DNA of 11,026 nucleotides from an uncultured Prevotella sp. (lineage in GTDB: Bacteria; Bacteroidota; Bacteroidia; Bacteroidales; Bacteroidaceae): contig CALZNR010000018.1 of the NCBI GenBank assembly GCA_945827565.1, forward strand, positions 1 to 11,026, in the 5' to 3' direction. A model generated the notes under the pieces. That model searched no databases. It worked only from the letters and a program-made list of their open reading frames with translations, and had not been told where the DNA came from. Shown one piece after another: positions 7,178 through 11,026 of this stretch (positions within the stretch are counted from its first letter, which is position 1; each line of letters starts with the position of its first letter). A program made the translations under genes and the position numbers.

Positions 7178-7813
7178 ATGAAAAAAACAATTTACAAGAA
7201 ATTCAACAAGGCGATTATCAGCACTTTGCCCCTCATACGGTTTGAAGGTAAAATCATCACCGTAATATCTGAATCAGAAGCAAGTAGAGCAGTGGATTTC
7301 CTGCTCTCTCAACCTATCTTGGGCATTGATACCGAGACAAAGCCAACATTTAAACGTGGTGTGATACATCAGGTAGCACTACTGCAGGTGGCAACACACG
7401 ATTTATGCTTCTTGTTTAGGCTTAACTATTTAGGACTTTCACCCTCTGTTGTTCGGTTACTCATGGACAGAACTGTGCCAAAGGTGGGATTATCACTCCA
7501 CGACGATTTACACATGCTGCATAAGAGAGGAGAATTTCAGGCAGGCTCTTTTATTGATCTACAAAATGTTGTCAAGGAGATAGGGATTGAGGATATGAGT
7601 CTGCAAAAACTGTATGCCAATCTCTTTGGTATGCGTATCAGCAAGGCACAGCAATTATCTAATTGGCAGGCCGATGTGTTATCTGACAAGCAAAAAGTGT
7701 ATGCAGCAACGGATGCATGGGCGTGTATTGTGATTTACGAGGAATTGATGCGCCTGAACGAGAGCAAGGACTATGATTTATTCGAAACAAACGAACCACA
7801 ACAAGATGAATAA
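7178..7813 (+). CDS. 3'-5' exonuclease, DEDDy family (RNase D/WRN-exonuclease-like)
   Basis: This is a 211-aa single-domain exonuclease of the DnaQ-like superfamily. It should hydrolyse nucleotides from the 3' end of RNA or DNA using two metal ions. All four acidic residues and the tyrosine are visible: Exo I GIDTET (D51, E53), Exo II GLSLHDDLHML (D110 by alignment, with D109 adjacent), and Exo III YAATDAW (Y175, D179), which makes it the DEDDy subtype. There is no HRDC domain and no polymerase, so it is neither a classical RNase D nor Pol I. It resembles the stand-alone WRN-exonuclease-like proteins. The true substrate cannot be told from sequence. It is the first gene of the plus-strand operon, with a short leader after its promoter. 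Its stop codon overlaps the start of the methyltransferase gene by 8 nt (ATGAATAA), suggesting coupled translation with the rRNA and tRNA modification genes that follow. Confidence 0.92.
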   Translation: MKKTIYKKFNKAIISTLPLIRFEGKIITVISESEASRAVDFLLSQPILGIDTETKPTFKRGVIHQVALLQVATHDLCFLFRLNYLGLSPSVVRLLMDRTVPKVGLSLHDDLHMLHKRGEFQAGSFIDLQNVVKEIGIEDMSLQKLYANLFGMRISKAQQLSNWQADVLSDKQKVYAATDAWACIVIYEELMRLNESKDYDLFETNEPQQDE

Positions 7814-8990
7814 AAAAACAGTTAGACTGAAAAAAAGCAAGGAAGAAAGTCTCAGAAGATTTCATCCATGGGTTTTCTCTGGTGCCATCGCTTCTCTGAG
7901 TGAACCTATTGAAGAGGGAGAGATAGTGAGAGTGTGCAATAATTCTGGCGATTTCATCGCCATTGGACATTTTCAGTTAGGTTCCATTGCCGTAAGAATT
8001 TTGTCGTTTGAAGATATTGAGATTGATAAAGAGTTTTGGCGCAGAAAACTTTCTATTGCACTGAAGATGAGAAACTCCATAGGAATTGCCGATACTGCCA
8101 ACAACAACACCTATAGATTGGTGCATGGTGAAGGCGACAATCTGCCAGGACTGATTGTAGATATTTATGATAAAACAGCGGTGATGCAGGCCCATAGCAT
8201 CGGTATGCACTTGCAAAAAGACACTATTGCCAAGGCTCTTGTGGAAGTGATGGACAAGCAGATTGACAGTGTCTATTACAAGAGCGAAACCACATTGCCT
8301 TTCAAGGTGGGAGACGGACTGGAGAATGGGTTTATTTATGGGCAGTGTAGTGACAATATTGCTTTGGAAAATGGGCTGCGTTTCTATGTGGATTGGTTAA
8401 AAGGGCAGAAAACAGGTTTTTTCATAGACCAGCGTGAGAACAGGTCACTGCTGGAGTCTTATTCCAAAGGAAAAAGGGTGCTCAATATGTTCTGCTATAC
8501 TGGTGGTTTCTCTGTTTATGCCATGAGAGGCGGAGCTGAAATAGTACATTCCGTGGATAGCAGCGCCAAAGCCATAGAACTGACAGAAAAGAACATCCAT
8601 CTCAATTTTCCTGAGGATAAAAGACATACAGGGTTCTGTGAAGACGCCTTTAAGTATTTGGAAAAAGTGAACGATAAATATAATCTGATTATTTTGGATC
8701 CACCGGCATTCGCCAAACACAGGATGGCACTTCACAATGCGCTGAAAGGCTACACCCGCTTGAACGCCAAAGCAATGGAAAAGATAGACAAGGGCGGCAT
8801 TCTTTTCACCTTTTCATGCAGTCAGGCTGTATCCAAAGAACATTTTAGAAATGCCGTGTTTACTGCTGCAACTCTGGCAAAGAGAAATGTCAGGATTTTG
8901 CACCAGTTGCATCAGCCGGCAGACCATCCGATAAATATTTACCATCCAGAAGGAGAATATCTCAAGGGACTTGTGCTCTATGTTGAATAA
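7806..8990 (+). CDS. rlmI: Class I SAM-dependent rRNA methyltransferase, RlmI-like (23S rRNA m5C1962 type)
   Basis: From ATG 7806 this is a 394-aa protein with the RlmI architecture. A PUA RNA-binding domain (about 1-75, with FHPWVFSGAI) is followed by a connector region and a Rossmann methyltransferase domain (about 190-394). Motifs are GQKTGFFIDQREN (200-212), SAM-binding motif I VLNMFCYTGGFSVYA (225-239), acidic motif II SVDSS (249-253), motif IV LDPPAFAKH (297-305) and FSCSQ (336-340) with a cysteine typical of this family. In E. coli RlmI makes m5C at 23S position 1962. Applying that exact target here is an inference, because related members differ in site. The frame is open upstream to an ATG at 7773, which would add 11 unlikely residues inside the preceding gene. 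The start at 7806 gives the usual N terminus. Its stop overlaps the tilS start by 11 nt. Confidence 0.92.
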   Translation: MNKKTVRLKKSKEESLRRFHPWVFSGAIASLSEPIEEGEIVRVCNNSGDFIAIGHFQLGSIAVRILSFEDIEIDKEFWRRKLSIALKMRNSIGIADTANNNTYRLVHGEGDNLPGLIVDIYDKTAVMQAHSIGMHLQKDTIAKALVEVMDKQIDSVYYKSETTLPFKVGDGLENGFIYGQCSDNIALENGLRFYVDWLKGQKTGFFIDQRENRSLLESYSKGKRVLNMFCYTGGFSVYAMRGGAEIVHSVDSSAKAIELTEKNIHLNFPEDKRHTGFCEDAFKYLEKVNDKYNLIILDPPAFAKHRMALHNALKGYTRLNAKAMEKIDKGGILFTFSCSQAVSKEHFRNAVFTAATLAKRNVRILHQLHQPADHPINIYHPEGEYLKGLVLYVE

Positions 8991-10353
8991 GATTGCAGAT
9001 TTCATCGCTCTCAATAACCTGCTATCCAAGGAACAGCTGCATTTGGTGGCACTGAGTGGAGGGGCAGACAGCGTGGCTCTGCTCTTAGTGTTGCATAAAC
9101 TGGGTTATAACTTAGAGGCTGTTCACTGCAATTTCCATCTCCGAGGAGAGGAATCTGATAGGGATGAGACCTTTGTTAAAGATTTATGTAACACTTTAAA
9201 TATAAAATTATATATCGCACATTTTGATACAGTTACATATTCTGAATTGCACCAAATAAGCATTGAATTAGCGGCACGAAATCTTCGGTACGATTATTTT
9301 GAACGTTTAAGAAAAGATGTTGGTGCAGCCACCGTCTGTGTGGCGCATCACATAGACGATCAAGTAGAAACCGTATTGATGAATATTGTCAGGGGCACAC
9401 GTCTTCAAGGCTTGGTGGGCATCAAACCTATGTCGGGGTGCATTGTCAGACCTATGCTCTGTGTAAGCAAACAAGAGATTCTTGCTTTCCTTGACAAGGA
9501 ACATCAGTCATACGTTACCGACAGTTCAAATCTTGAAGACGATGCCACACGCAACATGTTCAGGCATCATGTGGTGCCGTTGCTCAAAACCATCAACCCC
9601 AATGTGGAACAGGGCATATTGAGATTGTCAGAGTATATAAATAATGTGTCGGTATTTTACCATCAGTATGTCCATGAAAAGCTTCAAAATCTCTGTAATT
9701 ATCAAGATAATGGCATCACCATCCATCTACACAAACTGTTGCAAGAAGACAGATGGCCACATCTTTTATTTGAATTGCTGATTGACAAAGGATTCAACCA
9801 CACACAGATACAGCAGTGCATCCATATGGTTCAGCAAATGGGAAGACAAAGTGGAACGGGAACGTCTGTTACCACCAAAACATTCCTTTCATCAAATTAT
9901 GAGGTATATGTAGAACGCAACATGATAGCTGTGTATCCCGTTTTGCCTCATTTCAACGATTTCCGTCTGCCTGATACGGGTACCTATCAACTGCCTAATG
10001 GAATGAAAATCAGTGTGGAATACGAGGAGAAAAAAGACGGTTTCATCGTTTCAAAAGATAGGCATGTCGCTTGTCTTGATGCAACATTCATTCGATTTCC
10101 TCTGATGTTGCGTGGTGTAAAGAATGGAGATAGATTTACACCTTTTGGCATGAGCAGGTCCAAACTGGTCAATAGTTACCTCAGAGACCGAAAGATGTCC
10201 CTGTATCACAAACGTAGCCAGCTGTTGCTTGAAGATGTCAATGGCAAAATCCTATGGCTCATCAATGAACGTATTGACCAGCATTACAGGATAACAGAGG
10301 GAACTCAACGAATGTTGATCGTCAGAATAATGCCTTCATCCCCCTCAAAATAA
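8980..10353 (+). CDS. tilS: tRNA(Ile)-lysidine synthetase TilS
   Basis: TilS attaches lysine to C34 of tRNA-Ile(CAU) using ATP. This changes both the codon read (AUG to AUA) and the aminoacylation identity, and it is essential in most bacteria. The 457-aa protein has the N-type PP-loop ATPase motif SGGADS (26-31) and the family blocks HCNFHLRGEESDRDE (49-63), AARNLRYDYF (98-107), AHHIDDQVET (122-131) and TDSSNLEDDATRN (180-192). The C-terminal TilS_C region is also present (about 373-450, with GDRFTPFGM and QLLLEDVNGKILWLINERID), so it is a full two-part TilS. I choose ATG 8980 (MLNKIADF), which overlaps the methyltransferase stop as ATGTTGAATAA. A TTG three codons earlier is less likely. It is the last gene of the operon. 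After LIVRI it has an extra MPSSPSK tail, and no plus-strand terminator follows. Confidence 0.96.
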   Translation: MLNKIADFIALNNLLSKEQLHLVALSGGADSVALLLVLHKLGYNLEAVHCNFHLRGEESDRDETFVKDLCNTLNIKLYIAHFDTVTYSELHQISIELAARNLRYDYFERLRKDVGAATVCVAHHIDDQVETVLMNIVRGTRLQGLVGIKPMSGCIVRPMLCVSKQEILAFLDKEHQSYVTDSSNLEDDATRNMFRHHVVPLLKTINPNVEQGILRLSEYINNVSVFYHQYVHEKLQNLCNYQDNGITIHLHKLLQEDRWPHLLFELLIDKGFNHTQIQQCIHMVQQMGRQSGTGTSVTTKTFLSSNYEVYVERNMIAVYPVLPHFNDFRLPDTGTYQLPNGMKISVEYEEKKDGFIVSKDRHVACLDATFIRFPLMLRGVKNGDRFTPFGMSRSKLVNSYLRDRKMSLYHKRSQLLLEDVNGKILWLINERIDQHYRITEGTQRMLIVRIMPSSPSK

Positions 10354-10356
10354 CAC

Positions 10357-10628
10357 TTCTGCCATCCGATACATGGTGTTTCTCCATCTTATACCCACTC
10401 CATTTACACCAACCGTTCCTAATAGCTATGGGACTTTGATCTGTTTGGCAATCTCATCCACGGTCAAATGCCTTGTATGAAGTTCCTGTTCGTTGGGCCA
10501 GATGTTTGCCGCCGGCTTCCTTCAGATTCTACCTCGCGATGGACACCCTTGCCTTGGGCTATAGCTTTCCCGCTTTTAGGGTGGCTTAGGGACTTGCACA
10601 CGTTAGACAATGCTCATGCCGAGCGTAC
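10357..10628 (-). mobile_element. Truncated group IIC intron: 5' end and domain I only
   Basis: Read on the minus strand, this matches the 5' part of group IIC introns such as the Oceanobacillus iheyensis intron, as I remember that sequence. Shared blocks in the same order are CTCGGCATGAGC near the 5' end, GTCTAACG, GCAAGTCCC, CAAGGGTGTCC, GAATCTGAAGGAAGC, GGCGGCAAAC, GAACAGGAACTTCATA, GGATGAGATTGCC, ATCAAAGTCC and GTAAATGGAGTGG. The 5' end is probably at 10628, reading GTACG where the consensus is GTGYG. The far boundary is uncertain: clear similarity runs to about 10384 and probably to about 10357. No reverse transcriptase/maturase gene and no domain V or VI is present before the tilS stop codon at 10353, so it cannot splice or move by itself. 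The 5' end lies directly after a rho-independent terminator, the usual target of class C introns. A 72-codon open frame across it on the plus strand is not a gene. Confidence 0.85.
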
Positions 10629-10629
10629 C

Positions 10630-10669
10630 AAAAATAAGCCCAAACCAGTCATAAGAGAGGTTTGGGCTT
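10630..10669 (-). terminator. Rho-independent terminator of the small-protein/secreted-protein operon
   Basis: On the minus strand AAGCCCAAACC (10669-10659) and GGTTTGGGCTT (10646-10636) form a perfect 11-bp stem with a 12-nt loop, followed by ATTTTT (10635-10630). The T run is only on the minus-strand side; on the plus strand the hairpin is followed by GGATTAAAAC. It therefore ends transcription coming from the right, 22 bp after the stop of the 41-aa gene. The group IIC intron remnant begins immediately after the T run. Confidence 0.88.
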
Positions 10670-10691
10670 GGATTAAAACTGTTTGACTGAA

Positions 10692-10817
10692 TCAATCTGC
10701 TTCCTCGACTACTTCTTCCGTGAAGGGAATCTGAATTGATGATGAATCTATCAGCAGTTGGGTGGGAGTGTATTCCATCATTTCGATTTGTGGTTTTATA
10801 TATTCCTTCTTTTTCAT
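10692..10817 (-). CDS. 41-aa small protein of unknown function
   Basis: ATG at 10817 opens a 41-codon frame ending in TGA at 10692: MKKKEYIKPQIEMM..., then TPTQLLIDSSSIQ, and an acidic end EEVVEEAD. It has a basic N terminus, no hydrophobic stretch long enough for a signal peptide or membrane span, and no cysteine. The pattern MKKKxYIxPxIE followed by LL and a serine-rich part resembles short proteins I have seen in Prevotella and other Bacteroidales, which have no assigned function; this is from memory. Support for it being real: it starts 12 bp after the stop of the secreted-protein gene on the same strand, ends 22 bp before a strong terminator, and fills the space between them. There is no Shine-Dalgarno sequence, as for most genes here. 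Confidence 0.68.
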   Translation of the reverse strand: MKKKEYIKPQIEMMEYTPTQLLIDSSSIQIPFTEEVVEEAD

Positions 10818-10829
10818 GGTTTTCGGATG

Positions 10830-11026
10830 TTATTTGATGATTTTCTTGTTGTTTATAATATAGATGCCTTTTTGGGGAGCAAAGGAGAGTCTGCGGCCCT
10901 GCAGGTCATACACTGGCTGGTTGTCAGCGGTGCTGCCTGCTTCGATGCGTATGTCCTCTATCCTCGTAGCACTGCCCGCACCACTCTCAAGTATGATGAT
11001 GCGGTTAGCCATGTTGGCAATGTTCG
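10830..11026 (-). CDS. C-terminal end of a secreted or cell-surface protein with a T9SS-type tail (partial)
   Basis: The frame is open to the window edge, so the gene starts to the right of 11026. About 64 residues are visible, starting NIANMANRIIILESG. An ATG at 11012 lies inside the frame and is not a likely start. The end, PVYDLQGRRL, then KGIYIINNKKIIK, is the pattern found at the C termini of many secreted Bacteroidales proteins. It resembles the type A sorting domain of the type IX secretion system (a YDLQGR strand, then KGIYI and a basic last strand). The preceding stretch with EDIRIEAG is a typical linker to that tail. This suggests export across the outer membrane and surface attachment or release, but the main domain is outside the window and its function cannot be told. 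The 41-aa gene follows 12 bp downstream in the same operon. Confidence 0.82.
   Translation of the reverse strand, partial: NIANMANRIIILESGAGSATRIEDIRIEAGSTADNQPVYDLQGRRLSFAPQKGIYIINNKKIIK

Noticed and set aside
10468..10686. 72-codon open frame on the plus strand between tilS and the right-hand operon
   Set aside because: It lies on the antisense strand of the group IIC intron remnant and the terminator hairpin. Its sequence is explained by those RNA elements, and it has no protein-like features.
10681..10691. Right-hand hairpin as a bidirectional terminator also serving tilS
   Set aside because: On the plus strand the hairpin at 10636-10669 is followed by GGATTAAAAC rather than a T run, so there is no evidence that it ends tilS transcription.
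10830..11012. A complete 60-aa protein starting at ATG 11012
   Set aside because: The frame continues open to the window edge and the sequence is a secretion-type C-terminal tail, so it is the end of a longer protein.

Overview
The window looks like a chromosomal segment from a Bacteroidales bacterium, most likely Prevotella or a close relative. Four things support this. Both promoters that can be read have the Bacteroidetes sigma -7 element TAnnTTTG rather than a sigma-70 -10 box. Most starts lack a Shine-Dalgarno sequence. A DUF4491-type membrane protein lies next to rlmH and a LolA-like gene next to ftsK. The secreted protein entering from the right ends in a 'YDLQGRR...KGIYI.N.KK..K' tail. 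The genus is an inference; the phylum is well supported.

Layout from left to right. (1) 1-148: the 3' part of a tRNA-Thr(CGT) gene and a complete tRNA-Gly(CCC), both on +. (2) 181-7027: five minus-strand genes with gaps of 29-66 bp, read from right to left as ftsK, a LolA-like periplasmic carrier, a DUF4491 small membrane protein, rlmH and a uvrA paralogue. They are probably one transcription unit starting in the 7028-7177 intergenic region. (3) 7178-10353: three plus-strand genes with overlapping starts and stops: a DEDDy 3'-5' exonuclease, an RlmI-type rRNA methyltransferase and tilS. They start from a divergent promoter in the same intergenic region. (4) 10354-10691: no protein gene. It holds a truncated group IIC intron (5' part only, minus strand) directly downstream of a minus-strand rho-independent terminator. 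(5) 10692-11026: a 41-codon gene and, 12 bp upstream of it, the 3' end of a secreted-protein gene that runs out of the window. Both are on the minus strand and feed into that terminator.

Most of the window is core housekeeping: chromosome segregation, lipoprotein traffic, rRNA and tRNA modification, and DNA repair. The rRNA/tRNA theme occurs in both operons (RlmH on 23S H69, an RlmI-like 23S methyltransferase, TilS on tRNA-Ile). The accessory part is the right end. There a retroelement that targets terminators left a remnant between the tilS operon and the terminator of the small-protein operon. I see no CRISPR array, phage genes, defence island or intact transposon, and nothing that amounts to a new multi-gene system. 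The intron remnant and the 41-aa gene are the most notable items.
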